64,000 nucleotides of DNA from Catonella sp963545085 (GTDB lineage Bacteria > Bacillota > Clostridia > Lachnospirales > Lachnospiraceae), in the NCBI GenBank assembly GCA_963545085.1, contig CAUUHV010000001.1:62001-126000 (forward strand), in the 5' to 3' direction. The notes below the pieces were generated by a model. The model was given only the letters and a program-made list of their open reading frames with translations, did not search any database and was not told the DNA's origin. The translations under genes were made by a program, and so were the position numbers. Shown here one piece after another: positions 7,393 to 16,703 of the stretch. The first letter of the stretch is position 1, and each line of letters starts with the position of its first letter.

Positions 7393-9870
7393 TTATCGGT
7401 TTATAGGTTTAATATGCCATATTTCCTCGGCATATTTTTTTATTGCGGTATCTGCAGCAAATCTGCCTGCATTCGCTATATTAACAAGGGATTTTTTGCT
7501 CCACTCTCTTGTATTTTTATAATCCTTAAGCATATCATATCTTGCTCTGCAATAATCTCCGAAATCCGCAAGGCACATATAAGGATCCGCAATACCGTAG
7601 TCCCCGACCAGGAGATAACGATGAATATCCGAAAAATCATTGCCGTTTACACCGCGCCTTAAATACTCAACCGCTCTTTTAAGCCTATAGTTGTCGTCGT
7701 AATATCTGTAAGGCTCATAGCCGTTTTGCCATCTTTCCTCAACTTCTTTATCCGTCATGCCGAAGATGTAAATATTCTCTTTTCCTACAGCCTCCGAAAT
7801 TTCCACATTGGCGCCGTCAAGAGTTCCGAGGGTAAGCGCTCCGTTTATCATAAGCTTCATATTACCGGTTCCCGAAGCCTCTTTTCCGGCAAGGGAAATC
7901 TGCTCGGAAATATCGCTTGCAGGCATGATATGCTCAGCCATGGTAACTCTGTAATTTTCAAGGAAAACTACCTGAAGCTTCTTGCTTATAGCAGGATCCT
8001 TCGCTATTTCCTCACCCAAATTTACTATAAGTCTTATTATAGACTTCGCCCTGTCGTAGCCCGGAGCAGCTTTAGCCGCAAAGAAATAAGTCTGAGGGAC
8101 TATGTCAAGGTTAGGATTATCCTTAAGGTCGAGGTAAAGCGCGATTATCTGCAAGGCGTTTAAGAGCTGGCGCTTGTACTCATGAAGTCTTTTTACATGT
8201 ACATCGAAAACCGACTCGGGATTAACCTTTATTCCGGTATCGTTAAAAAGGAGATTTGCAAAATCCTTTTTATTTTCGGACTTAATTTCGGCAAGTCTGT
8301 CTAAAACTGTGCTGTCATTCTTAAAATCAAGGAATTTAATCAAATCGGGACCGTTTTTACGATAGCTTGTACCTATTTTTTCATCAAGCAGAGTTGAAAG
8401 TCTCGGATTTGACTGGCAGAGCCATCTTCTGTGCGCAATACCGTTTGTCACGTTTGTAAACTTTTCAGGAGTGTCATCATAAAAGTCCTTAAACACCGAC
8501 TTTTTAAGAATTTCCGAATGAAGCTCGGAAACTCCGTTGACGTTGTGAGAGCCGACTATGCTGAGGTTTGCCATACGAACCACACCGCCAGAAAGAAGCG
8601 CCATATGGTCGCATTTTCCCCAGTCACCCGAATATTTATCCCAGATATGCTTACAAAATCTCTCATTAAGCTCATGAATAATTTGATATATACGTGGAAG
8701 AAGCCTGCTTAACATATCCTCAGGCCATTTTTCAAGAGCCTCCGCAAGTACCGTGTGATTAGTGTACGCTAAAGTTTTTGTTATTATAGCGAAAGCATCA
8801 TCCCACGAATAGCGGTAGTCGTCCATGAAGATTCTCATCAGCTCGGGAACCACAAGAGCAGGATGTGTATCATTTATATGGATGGCAACCTTATCCGCAA
8901 AATTATCAAGATTTTCGTTATATTTCATGTGATCCGCAATGATGTTTTGAGCGGAAGCCGAAACAAGGAAATATTGCTGCTTTAAGCGAAGTTCTTTCCC
9001 TTCGTAATGACTGTCTCTCGGATAAAGTACCTTTGAAATAAGTTCAGCTTTGCTGTTTCCGAGCATAGCTCTTGCATAATCGCCTTTAGAGAAGGAACTC
9101 ATATCGAAGGTGTCGATATCTCTACCTCTCCAGACTCTGAGCACACTCACACCTTTACTGTCCGCGCCGGATATCATCATATCGTAAGGAACGGCTTCCA
9201 CCTCTTCACAGTCAATCTGCTCTACCTTAAGCCCTTCCTCCGTCCAGTTTTCATTGATTCTTCCTCCGAATTTTACAGTAAAGGTTTTATCCGTCCTCGG
9301 AGTAAGCCACACCTCACCGCCCGGAAGCCATACGTCGGGAAGTTCCATCTGCCAGCCGTCAACTATTTTCTGTCTGAAAAGCCCGTATTCAAAGAGAATG
9401 GAAAATCCCATAGCAGGGTAGTCGAGGGAAGCAAGAGAGTCCATGAAACAGGCTGCAAGTCTGCCGAGACCGCCGTTTCCAAGTCCCGCATCAGGCTCCA
9501 TCTCATACAAATCATTGAGATCATAGCCGTGCTTTTTTAAAATTTCCGAATAAACATTCGTAAGACCTAAGTTGTAAAGGTTATTTTTTAATGAGCGACC
9601 GACAAGAAATTCCATACAAAGATAGAAAACTCTTTTACCGCCCGCTTTATTTGTAGCATGCTTAAATTCTCTTCTTTTGGCAAGGAGAGTATCCTTGACA
9701 GCCATAGCCGTAGCCTTGTACACCTGATCTTTTGTAGCATCCTCAAAGGAAGCGCCGAAATGTCTTGAAAGCTTATCTATTACGGCAAGTTCGACCTGAT
9801 GAGCCGTGGATGGCGTCTGTTCGTTTACCGCTTTGTGAGTTTTATGTAGTTTTTTTGCCACTGTTATCCT
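7393..9870 (-). CDS. glgP: Glycogen phosphorylase
   Basis: Releases glucose 1-phosphate from glycogen ends; cytoplasmic, pyridoxal-phosphate dependent, GT35 family. The family PLP region EASGTGNMKLMINGALTLGT is intact with its lysine, as are FLVGRSL, GNGGLGRLAAC and the HINDTHPALVVPELMR block. About 825 residues from the ATG at 9870, the usual length. The frame extends to a TTG at 9933 (846 residues), but neither start has a clear ribosome binding site, and the extra residues are not family-like. It is the last gene of the glg operon, separated from glgA by about 235 bases containing a hairpin, so its expression may be partly independent. Confidence 0.93.
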   Translation of the reverse strand, partial: RITVAKKLHKTHKAVNEQTPSTAHQVELAVIDKLSRHFGASFEDATKDQVYKATAMAVKDTLLAKRREFKHATNKAGGKRVFYLCMEFLVGRSLKNNLYNLGLTNVYSEILKKHGYDLNDLYEMEPDAGLGNGGLGRLAACFMDSLASLDYPAMGFSILFEYGLFRQKIVDGWQMELPDVWLPGGEVWLTPRTDKTFTVKFGGRINENWTEEGLKVEQIDCEEVEAVPYDMMISGADSKGVSVLRVWRGRDIDTFDMSSFSKGDYARAMLGNSKAELISKVLYPRDSHYEGKELRLKQQYFLVSASAQNIIADHMKYNENLDNFADKVAIHINDTHPALVVPELMRIFMDDYRYSWDDAFAIITKTLAYTNHTVLAEALEKWPEDMLSRLLPRIYQIIHELNERFCKHIWDKYSGDWGKCDHMALLSGGVVRMANLSIVGSHNVNGVSELHSEILKKSVFKDFYDDTPEKFTNVTNGIAHRRWLCQSNPRLSTLLDEKIGTSYRKNGPDLIKFLDFKNDSTVLDRLAEIKSENKKDFANLLFNDTGIKVNPESVFDVHVKRLHEYKRQLLNALQIIALYLDLKDNPNLDIVPQTYFFAAKAAPGYDRAKSIIRLIVNLGEEIAKDPAISKKLQVVFLENYRVTMAEHIMPASDISEQISLAGKEASGTGNMKLMINGALTLGTLDGANVEISEAVGKENIYIFGMTDKEVEERWQNGYEPYRYYDDNYRLKRAVEYLRRGVNGNDFSDIHRYLLVGDYGIADPYMCLADFGDYCRARYDMLKDYKNTREWSKKSLVNIANAGRFAADTAIKKYAEEIWHIKPINR

Positions 9871-10000
9871 CATTTCCGTTTTGTCGGAGAAAGTGAAACC
9901 GCTCCGAGTGTAATTAAGTTTGTATTCCTTCAAACATAAAGTATCACATAGAGTTAAGAAAAAATCAATAGTCGGATGACTAATTTACCTGTAGGCTAAA

Positions 10001-10033
10001 TAACGCCCCGGACGTGTAGCAGCCGGAGCGTTA
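10001..10033 (-). terminator. Intergenic hairpin between glgA and glgP
   Basis: TAACGC (10001-10006) pairs with GCGTTA (10028-10033) and CCGG (10008-10011) with CCGG (10023-10026), with one mismatch between. In the minus-strand transcript it is followed only by UUUAGCC, so it may be a weak terminator or an mRNA processing/stability hairpin that sets the glgA to glgP ratio. Confidence 0.45.
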
Positions 10034-10106
10034 CTCTTAATAATATATTTAAAAAATTGACTTCCGCGAATATCTGCATGATAACAATACTTAAATTATA
10101 GAGCCT

Positions 10107-12074
10107 TTATCTCCCCAAAAGCCAACTGTACATTTCGTCATATTTATCGGCAGATTTAGCCCAGCTGAAATCAATGGAAGAAATGTATTTTCTAAGCTTG
10201 TCCCAATCATCCTTTTTATTGTAATAAAGGTCGATTGCTCTGTAAATGGTATTAGCCATTTCTGTAGGGGAGTAGTTGTTAAATGTAAAGCCGTTACCTT
10301 CACCGTAGCCGCAGTCGATTATGGAGTCTTTAAGCCCGCCGGTTTCACGAACGATAGGCACCGTACCGTATCTGCACGCTATCATCTGAGAAAGACCGCA
10401 AGGTTCGGCTTTACTAGGCATAAGGAACATATCCGCTCCGGCGTAAACTTTGCGGGAAAGTGCCTTATTGTAAGTTATCATAGCGGAAACTCTGCCCTGA
10501 TACTGATTTTGGAGCCACAGGAAATAGTCTTCGTATTTTCTGTCACCCTTGCCTAAAACAACAAGCTGGGCGCTTGTATTTCTTATTATATCCTCCATAG
10601 CGTAGGTCACAAGATCCATGCCCTTATGAGCTACAAGTCTTGAGATTATCGCTATTACAGGTACATCCGGATTAACGTGAAGTCCGGCAAGTCTTTGAAG
10701 CTCTTCCTTATCCTTATCCTTTCCGGTAAAGTCCTCCGCAGTATATTTAAAAGCAATATCGTTATCTGTCGCGGGATCATAGCCTATCACATCTATGCCG
10801 TTAAGTATTCCCCTTGTTTTTGCGGCATTCTTTGCTATCATACGCTCAAGACCGTGTGCGAAAGCGGGGTCTTTTAGTTCGTTGGCATAGGACTCGCTTA
10901 CCGTGGTGACACAGTCGCTGGTTTCTATAGCGCCCTTTACAAGATTTATACAACCCTCGTATTCCACATAAGCGCCGGCTTCAGGAGGCAGGTCGAACAC
11001 GGTAGGAAGAATGGCAAGATCATACTGTCCCTGATACTCGATATTGTGTATTGTGAAAATAAGCTTCATATCGTAGTGATACTTACTGTTGTTGTAAATA
11101 GGAATAAGAGCCGTCTGCCAATCATTCGTATGGACAATATCAGGCACGAAGCCTATGAAATAAAAGCTGTCCATTACAGCCTTGCAGAAGAAAGCGTATC
11201 TTTCTCCGTCATCATAAAAGCCGTAGAGCCCGTCTCTGTGGAAATAGTATTCGTTGTCAATAAAGTAATAGGTCACGCCGTCCTGCTTAAGCTCAAATAA
11301 ACCGCAGTAGAGATTTCTCCATGAAAGCCCCACATTGTAGTTGCAGATATATTTGGCAGCCGAACGGTATTGCTCGCCGATGTCGCTGTAGTAAGGCATC
11401 ATTACTCTTACATCATAATCTCCCCTTGCAGCAAGAGCCTTAGGAAGGCTTCCGAGAACTTCGCCGAGCCCTCCGGTAGCGGCAAAAGGAAGAACCTCGG
11501 AGCCTACGAAGAGAATTTTCTTTTTCACCGGAGAAGCCTCCTTATCCTGTTTAACGGTATCATTTATAGCGGCATTTATAATTGCCGAAGCTTTGTTAAC
11601 GGAGTCTGTCTTAGCTTTTACAGTTTTCTTGGCTGTGACGGACTTACCCTCAACCGCCTTTTTCTTTGGAGCGGCTTTTTCTTTTTTAGAAACGGCTTTT
11701 TTAGGTTTTTCAGACTTGGTCGTTTTTTCGGAATCCTTTTTTGCAGGTCTGCCGCGTTTTTTTACTTCAACGGGAGCTTTTTCTTCGATTTTTTTAGGAT
11801 TCTCCGCCTTAACCTCGATAGCCTTTGTGCTGTCCTTTGTTGTTTCTAAAGCTTTTGTAGAATCTTTCTTTGTTCCGACGGCTTTGGTTGAATTTTTCTT
11901 CATTTCTACCGCTTTTGTGGTATCTTTTTTCGTTTCTATCTTATGCGTGCCGTCTTTTTTTGTTTCTATCTTATGAACTGTTTCGGTTTCTGCGGAAGTC
12001 TGCTTTGTGGCGGAAACATCAGCCTTTTTTACTTCTGTTAAAGCCTTGTCTGTATCGGTTTTTTTGTTTGCCAT
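10107..12074 (-). CDS. glgA: Glycogen synthase with long repetitive basic N-terminal extension
   Basis: GT5 glycogen synthase transferring glucose from ADP-glucose to the growing glucan. The catalytic core starts near residue 185 (KKILFVGSEVLPFAATGGLGEV) and runs to the C terminus (about 470 residues, normal length), with the C-terminal SKAEPCGLSQMIACRYG block. Before it lie about 184 extra residues: six consecutive decapeptide repeats at 31-90 (consensus D-S-T-K-A-x-E-T-K-K), then a Lys/Ala/Pro-rich stretch with an AT-hook-like KKRGRPAKK at 105-113, resembling a histone H1-type tail. The start is the ATG at 12074 with AGAGGT 6 bases upstream; a longer frame from a TTG at 12095 would contain that site. 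The core function is certain. The tail's role is unknown. Confidence 0.93.
   Translation of the reverse strand: MANKKTDTDKALTEVKKADVSATKQTSAETETVHKIETKKDGTHKIETKKDTTKAVEMKKNSTKAVGTKKDSTKALETTKDSTKAIEVKAENPKKIEEKAPVEVKKRGRPAKKDSEKTTKSEKPKKAVSKKEKAAPKKKAVEGKSVTAKKTVKAKTDSVNKASAIINAAINDTVKQDKEASPVKKKILFVGSEVLPFAATGGLGEVLGSLPKALAARGDYDVRVMMPYYSDIGEQYRSAAKYICNYNVGLSWRNLYCGLFELKQDGVTYYFIDNEYYFHRDGLYGFYDDGERYAFFCKAVMDSFYFIGFVPDIVHTNDWQTALIPIYNNSKYHYDMKLIFTIHNIEYQGQYDLAILPTVFDLPPEAGAYVEYEGCINLVKGAIETSDCVTTVSESYANELKDPAFAHGLERMIAKNAAKTRGILNGIDVIGYDPATDNDIAFKYTAEDFTGKDKDKEELQRLAGLHVNPDVPVIAIISRLVAHKGMDLVTYAMEDIIRNTSAQLVVLGKGDRKYEDYFLWLQNQYQGRVSAMITYNKALSRKVYAGADMFLMPSKAEPCGLSQMIACRYGTVPIVRETGGLKDSIIDCGYGEGNGFTFNNYSPTEMANTIYRAIDLYYNKKDDWDKLRKYISSIDFSWAKSADKYDEMYSWLLGR
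11805..11984 (-). repeat. Six 30-bp tandem repeats inside glgA
   Basis: This stretch encodes six back-to-back ten-residue units (residues 31-90 of GlgA), beginning ETVHKIETKK, DGTHKIETKK, DTTKAVEMKK, NSTKAVGTKK, DSTKALETTK and DSTKAIEVKA. The period is exactly 30 bases, with the first two units nearly identical at DNA level. The units are in frame, so copy-number change would keep GlgA intact. Confidence 0.93.
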
Positions 12075-12149
12075 TTTATACCTCTTCTTTTTCAATGAGC
12101 CTTATGATATCAGGCGGCGGAAATCTCGTTCCTACAGCATTAATAATAG

Positions 12150-13268
12150 CTATAGAACGGAATTTTTGTCAATAAAGAACGGATGTCCTTCACAGCCGCT
12201 TAAGTATCTCCTGCCTCTTACAACAACTCGTTTATCCGTTATAAGATAGTCTATGGAGCAGTTGGTTTCAAGAATGCTGTCCTGCATAACAACGCTGTTT
12301 CTTACCACGGCGCCTTTTGAAACTGTAACACCTCTGAAAAGCACGGAGTTTTCAACTATTCCGTCTATGCGGCAACCGTCTGCTATAAGAGAGTTTTTGA
12401 CTCTTGCGTCCGCACCGTATTTTGTAGGAGCGGAATCCTTTACCTTGGTGTAGATAGGATAATTTTCACTATGGAAAAGACCGTCCCTTACATCACTTTT
12501 TAATATATCCATATTGGCTTCAAAATAGCTTGTGAGTGAGTCTATACATGACATATAGCCTTTAAATTCATAGCCCATTACCTTTAAGTTGGCGAGTCTC
12601 GGAGCTATTATATCTCTTGAAAGACTTTCCATTCCGTAAATTATGGAATCATGTACGAGGGTTTTAAGAAGTTGACTGTTAAATACCCATACATTAAGAG
12701 AAAAATTCTTTTTACCGCTTACTGTTTTATGTACCTTGAGATTGGTGATTCTGCCGTCGGCGTCAATTTCAAATACGCTGCTTGAGCGCTCTATAGGTCT
12801 TACCGAATTTGTCTCCTGGTAAACTCCCGTAACATCGGCACCGGTACTCTTATGGTATTCGATAATATCGTCGTAAGGGAGATTGCAAACTATATCGCAA
12901 TCCGACATTATGAAATATTCCTCATCGCAATGGTCTATGAATTTTATGGAATTCTGTAACGCTTCAAGACGGTTTTTGTAAAGAGGTCCGCTTCCCGCGT
13001 CTCCGTAAGGGGAGAGTATGATAACTCCCTCGTTTTTCCTTGCCAAATCCCAGTCTTTACCGGTACCTACGTGTTTCATAAGACTTTGATAGTTTGATTT
13101 GGTTATAACGCCTACCTTTGTTATTCCGGCATTTACCATATTTGAAAGCACAAAGTCTATAAGGCGGTATCTGCCTCCGAAAGGAATGGAAGCCATTGTG
13201 CGACCGCTTGTAAGCTGTGAAACATTTTTATCATGAACATTTGAAAAAACCAAACCTGCTGTAGCCAT
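12150..13268 (-). CDS. glgD: Glucose-1-phosphate adenylyltransferase, GlgD subunit
   Basis: Second subunit of a GlgC/GlgD ADP-glucose pyrophosphorylase, as in Bacillus and Clostridia, where GlgD is mainly regulatory. The N terminus MATAGLVFSNVHDKNVSQLTSGRTMASIPFGGRYRLIDF is GlgD-specific: the nucleotide-binding GGxGTRL of active subunits is replaced. The C-terminal part shows the left-handed beta-helix pattern (GVTVSKGAVVRNSVVMQDS). 372 residues. The ATG at 13268 has GAGG 6 bases upstream. It lies 46 bases after glgC in the glg operon and 75 bases before glgA. Confidence 0.92.
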   Translation of the reverse strand: MATAGLVFSNVHDKNVSQLTSGRTMASIPFGGRYRLIDFVLSNMVNAGITKVGVITKSNYQSLMKHVGTGKDWDLARKNEGVIILSPYGDAGSGPLYKNRLEALQNSIKFIDHCDEEYFIMSDCDIVCNLPYDDIIEYHKSTGADVTGVYQETNSVRPIERSSSVFEIDADGRITNLKVHKTVSGKKNFSLNVWVFNSQLLKTLVHDSIIYGMESLSRDIIAPRLANLKVMGYEFKGYMSCIDSLTSYFEANMDILKSDVRDGLFHSENYPIYTKVKDSAPTKYGADARVKNSLIADGCRIDGIVENSVLFRGVTVSKGAVVRNSVVMQDSILETNCSIDYLITDKRVVVRGRRYLSGCEGHPFFIDKNSVL

Positions 13269-13314
13269 GTTTACCTCATTTCTTTTATGTTATTCTTCGA
13301 TGTTTCGTGAATAA

Positions 13315-14508
13315 TCAGGAATTAAAATCTTCCTCTATCATTTCGCCGGCAGGAACCACAGCGCCTTCTCCTATGGTGATATCCGCGCCTATAACCGTTA
13401 TTTTATCCGCGCCTTCAGCGTCGGAGCCTATAACGGCGCCGTCAAGTATATTGCATCCCACATCTATTATACTGTAGTCGATGGATGTATTTTCTCCTAT
13501 TACGACATTAGGCAGAATTACGCTGTTTTTGATTACCGTTCCTTTTTTTACTTTTATTCCGGAGAAAAGCACGGAGTTTATAACCGTACCCTCTATATCA
13601 CAGCCTTCAGCGATTATAGAGTTCGATATCCTTGCGTTATCACCTATATACTGAGGATGAAGAGGAGCATGACGGAAAGATATTTTCCACACCGGATCCG
13701 AAAGGTCAAGCACAGGGCTTTCGCCGAGGAGATCCATGTTTGCTTCCCAAAGAGAACGGATGGTTCCTACATCTTTCCAGTATCCTTCAAACGGATAAGC
13801 ATAAAGTCCTTTGCCGTCCTCTATCATTTTAGGGATAATATTTTTGCCGAAATCGTTCGAGGACTTAGGATCGGCCTCGTCAGCCTTAAGGTAATCCACA
13901 AGCATATCCTTATTAAATATGTAAATACCCATGGAGGCCTTCGTACTCTTAGGTTTTGCCGGTTTTTCGGCAAACTCGGTTATTTTGTCGTCACTGTCGG
14001 TAGAAAGAATACCGAAACGCTTGGCTTCTTCCAAGGTTACGTTAAGTACCGCTATAGTAACATCGGCGTTATGCGCCTTGTGGAACTCAAGCATCTTATT
14101 ATAGTCCATTTTGTAAATGTGGTCGCCCGATAAGATGAGTACATATTCGGGGTCGTAGCCCTCTATAAAATGGATATTCTGATAAATCGCGTTTGCGGTT
14201 CCCTTGTACCAGTCGGCACCCTTACTTTTCTGGTAAGGCGGCAGGATATGAACTCCGCCATAGTTACGGTCGAGATCCCAAGGAGAGCCGTTTCCGATAT
14301 AATCGTTAAGCTCCAAAGGCTGATACTGTGTAAGCACACCGACCGTATCAATGTCCGAATTGATACAATTTGACAGCGGAAAATCAATTATTCTGTACTT
14401 GCTTCCGAAGTAAACCGCCGGCTTTGCCACTTTTTGGGTAAGGGTATAAAGTCTGCTTCCCTGACCGCCTGCCAGCAGCATAGCAAGGCACTCTTTTTTT
14501 CTTAACAT
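13315..14508 (-). CDS. glgC: Glucose-1-phosphate adenylyltransferase, catalytic subunit
   Basis: Makes ADP-glucose from ATP and glucose 1-phosphate, the committed step of bacterial glycogen synthesis. The N-terminal nucleotide-binding motif LAMLLAGGQGSRLYTLT is intact, with KPAVYFGSKYRIIDFPLSN and the catalytic LSGDHIYKMDY region, followed by a C-terminal beta-helix. 397 residues, normal. A strong GAGGAGGAG ribosome binding site precedes the ATG at 14508. It follows glgB by 49 bases. Likely works as a hetero-oligomer with the adjacent GlgD. Confidence 0.95.
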   Translation of the reverse strand: MLRKKECLAMLLAGGQGSRLYTLTQKVAKPAVYFGSKYRIIDFPLSNCINSDIDTVGVLTQYQPLELNDYIGNGSPWDLDRNYGGVHILPPYQKSKGADWYKGTANAIYQNIHFIEGYDPEYVLILSGDHIYKMDYNKMLEFHKAHNADVTIAVLNVTLEEAKRFGILSTDSDDKITEFAEKPAKPKSTKASMGIYIFNKDMLVDYLKADEADPKSSNDFGKNIIPKMIEDGKGLYAYPFEGYWKDVGTIRSLWEANMDLLGESPVLDLSDPVWKISFRHAPLHPQYIGDNARISNSIIAEGCDIEGTVINSVLFSGIKVKKGTVIKNSVILPNVVIGENTSIDYSIIDVGCNILDGAVIGSDAEGADKITVIGADITIGEGAVVPAGEMIEEDFNS

Positions 14509-14557
14509 AGGTAACTCCTCCTCTATTCGGTTAATGTTTTTAAAATCGAATCTTTGA

Positions 14558-16447
14558 CTACTTCAAAACTATTGCGGCTAAAGGCGGGAGAGTAAGGCTT
14601 AAATACTGAGGAAAGCCGTTTACTTCGCCCTTTTTAGGTCTGAGTGTTCCCTGATTTGAGATATTTCTTCCTCCATAAATCGCGGCATCGCTGTTAAATA
14701 CTTCGGTGTAGGCTTTATTTTTAGGTACACCCACGTAATATTCTTTTCTCTCTACAGGAGAGAAATTTATTATAAAGGTAAGCGCTCTGCCCGACTTGCC
14801 GATACGCTGATATGAAAATACGTTATGGTCGGCATCATCGGCGTTAAGCCATCTGAAGCCCGTCCAGTCTCCGTCAAGCTCCCACATACACTTGTTTTTA
14901 AGGTAGAAATGATTTAAGGCTTTAACAAAATCCTTTAAAAGTCTGTGAGAATCAAAGTCAAGAAGCATCCAGTCAAGCTCCTTCGCAAACTGCCACTCGG
15001 AAAATTGCCCGAACTCATTTCCCATGAACATAAGCTTTTTCCCCGGATGGCTTAGCATATACACGAGAAAACCTCTATAGCCTGCAAATTTATCTACATA
15101 TTCTCCGGGCATTTTATCTATAAGCGACTTTTTACCGTAAACAACTTCGTCATGCGATATAGGAAGTATGTAATTTTCAGAAAAAGCATACATAAGCGGG
15201 AAGGTGATTTTTCCGTGCTCGAATTTTCTGAAATAAGGATCCGTAGCTATATATGAAAGAGAATCGTTCATCCAACCCATATTCCATTTATAATGAAAAC
15301 CGAGACCGCCGTCCTTAGGAGGCATGGTAACCATAGGCCATGCAGTAGACTCCTCCGCTATCATAACGGCTCCGGGAGCTTCCACTCCTACGGCGTGATT
15401 GAGCTTTTGAAGGAAGGCTATAGCCTGCAGATTTTCCTTGCCGCCCTTTTCATTAGGGCGCCATTCGCCGTCACGTCTGTCATAATCCAGATATAGCATA
15501 GCGGCGACCGCGTCCACTCTTAATCCGTCAACATGATATTCATTTATTAAGAGCATGGCGCTTGATACAAGGAAGGACTGTATTTCAGCTTTTCCGAAAT
15601 CAAATATGAGAGTTCCCCATGATTTGTGCTCCATACGAAGCGGATCTCTATCTTCGTAGAGACAGGTGCCGTCGAAACGGGCAAGTCCGAAGTCATCCTT
15701 AGGAAAATGCGCCGGAACCCAATCGACAATTACTCCGAGCCCCGCCTTATGAGCTTTATTTACAAAATATTTAAAATCCGCGGGAGTGCCGTATCTGGAG
15801 GTTACGGAGAAATAACCGGTAACCTGGTAGCCCCATGAAGCGTCAAAAGGATATTCGGTTATAGGCATAAGCTCTATATGAGTATAGCCCATGTCCTTTA
15901 CATAAGGAATAAGCTCGTCCGCAAGCTTTTTGTAGTCGAAATAATTGCCGTCGGGATATCTTTTCCACGAACCGAAATGCACTTCATAGATATTCATAGG
16001 GCGTTCGGTTATGGAAGGAAGTTCCGAACGTTTTTTAAACCAGCTCTCATCGGACCACTCGAAGCAACCGTCAAGGAAATAAATTTTTGAAGCCGTATTT
16101 CCGTTGGTTTCACTATGAAAAGCGTAAGGATCGGATTTTAAATGAACACTCAGGTCTTCAAATGTAATAGCATATTTATATGCCGAAAATTCAGCAACAT
16201 CGGGAATAAATGCTTCCCAAATACCGTCAGCCACAATTTCCGCGGGATTCGAGAAAGTATTCCAACCGTTAAAGTCACCGGTTACGGAAACGGCTTTTGC
16301 CGCCGGAGCCCATACTCTGAATACAACACCCTCTTTCCTGCCTTTTTTTGCCTTATGCGCGCCGAAATAGCGATATGCATAGTAATTCTCACCCTCATGA
16401 AAAAGCTCCAAAGTTTTTTTCACCGTGGGTATACTGTTTTTTGCCAT
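14558..16447 (-). CDS. glgB: 1,4-alpha-glucan branching enzyme
   Basis: GH13 branching enzyme that introduces alpha-1,6 branches into glycogen. An N-terminal CBM48 domain (about 20-110, with VSVTGDFNGWNT) is followed by the TIM-barrel with nucleophile D312 (VDGLRVDAV), acid/base E365 (MIAEES) and the stabiliser D433 (ISHDEVVYG), then the all-beta C-terminal domain. 629 residues, typical of the short N-terminal form. It is the first gene of the minus-strand glycogen operon, with a GGGAG site before the ATG and a good promoter upstream at 16540-16568. Confidence 0.95.
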   Translation of the reverse strand: MAKNSIPTVKKTLELFHEGENYYAYRYFGAHKAKKGRKEGVVFRVWAPAAKAVSVTGDFNGWNTFSNPAEIVADGIWEAFIPDVAEFSAYKYAITFEDLSVHLKSDPYAFHSETNGNTASKIYFLDGCFEWSDESWFKKRSELPSITERPMNIYEVHFGSWKRYPDGNYFDYKKLADELIPYVKDMGYTHIELMPITEYPFDASWGYQVTGYFSVTSRYGTPADFKYFVNKAHKAGLGVIVDWVPAHFPKDDFGLARFDGTCLYEDRDPLRMEHKSWGTLIFDFGKAEIQSFLVSSAMLLINEYHVDGLRVDAVAAMLYLDYDRRDGEWRPNEKGGKENLQAIAFLQKLNHAVGVEAPGAVMIAEESTAWPMVTMPPKDGGLGFHYKWNMGWMNDSLSYIATDPYFRKFEHGKITFPLMYAFSENYILPISHDEVVYGKKSLIDKMPGEYVDKFAGYRGFLVYMLSHPGKKLMFMGNEFGQFSEWQFAKELDWMLLDFDSHRLLKDFVKALNHFYLKNKCMWELDGDWTGFRWLNADDADHNVFSYQRIGKSGRALTFIINFSPVERKEYYVGVPKNKAYTEVFNSDAAIYGGRNISNQGTLRPKKGEVNGFPQYLSLTLPPLAAIVLK

Positions 16448-16539
16448 AAGTGAACTCTCTCCCTTTTGTAGTAATAACGTAACTTTTTTCAGACATCTTT
16501 GGATTTTAGTTGCAAAAAAGCTACAAAATATATATATTT

Positions 16540-16568
16540 ATTATACTGTTAATTGAGATATTTTACAA
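16540..16568 (-). promoter_or_regulatory. Promoter of the glycogen operon
   Basis: On the minus strand, TTGTAA (16563-16568) and TATAAT (16540-16545) are separated by 17 bases, placing the start of transcription near 16533, about 85 bases upstream of the glgB ATG. The 256-base region between glgB and dnaX is AT-rich and divergent; no further operator was recognised in it. Confidence 0.6.
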
Positions 16569-16703
16569 GGATTTTATGCTGTTTATCTAAAAAAAATAAA
16601 CGAAGAAAAGACAATTTGTGCATAATGCCCGAAGAAAATGCTGTAATGTCATATAATGAAAACGGACAATATCCGTTTTCTAAAGAAATCAGAGGAGAAA
16701 GAA

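Noticed and set aside
9871..9933. TTG start extending GlgP by 21 residues
   Set aside because: No ribosome binding site before the TTG and the extra residues are not family-like; left as an alternative only, because the ATG at 9870 also lacks a clear site.
11370..11976. Long Phe/Ser/Leu-rich open frames on the + strand opposite the GlgA tail
   Set aside because: They are antisense shadows of the Lys/Thr/Glu-rich repeats and have no ribosome binding site or family resemblance.
11805..11984. Regular 30-bp repeats resembling a CRISPR array
   Set aside because: Units are directly adjacent with no spacers and lie in the reading frame of glgA as ten-residue repeats.
12072..12095. Seven-residue N-terminal extension of GlgA from TTG
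   Set aside because: The ribosome binding site AGAGGT lies inside this extension and serves the ATG at 12074.
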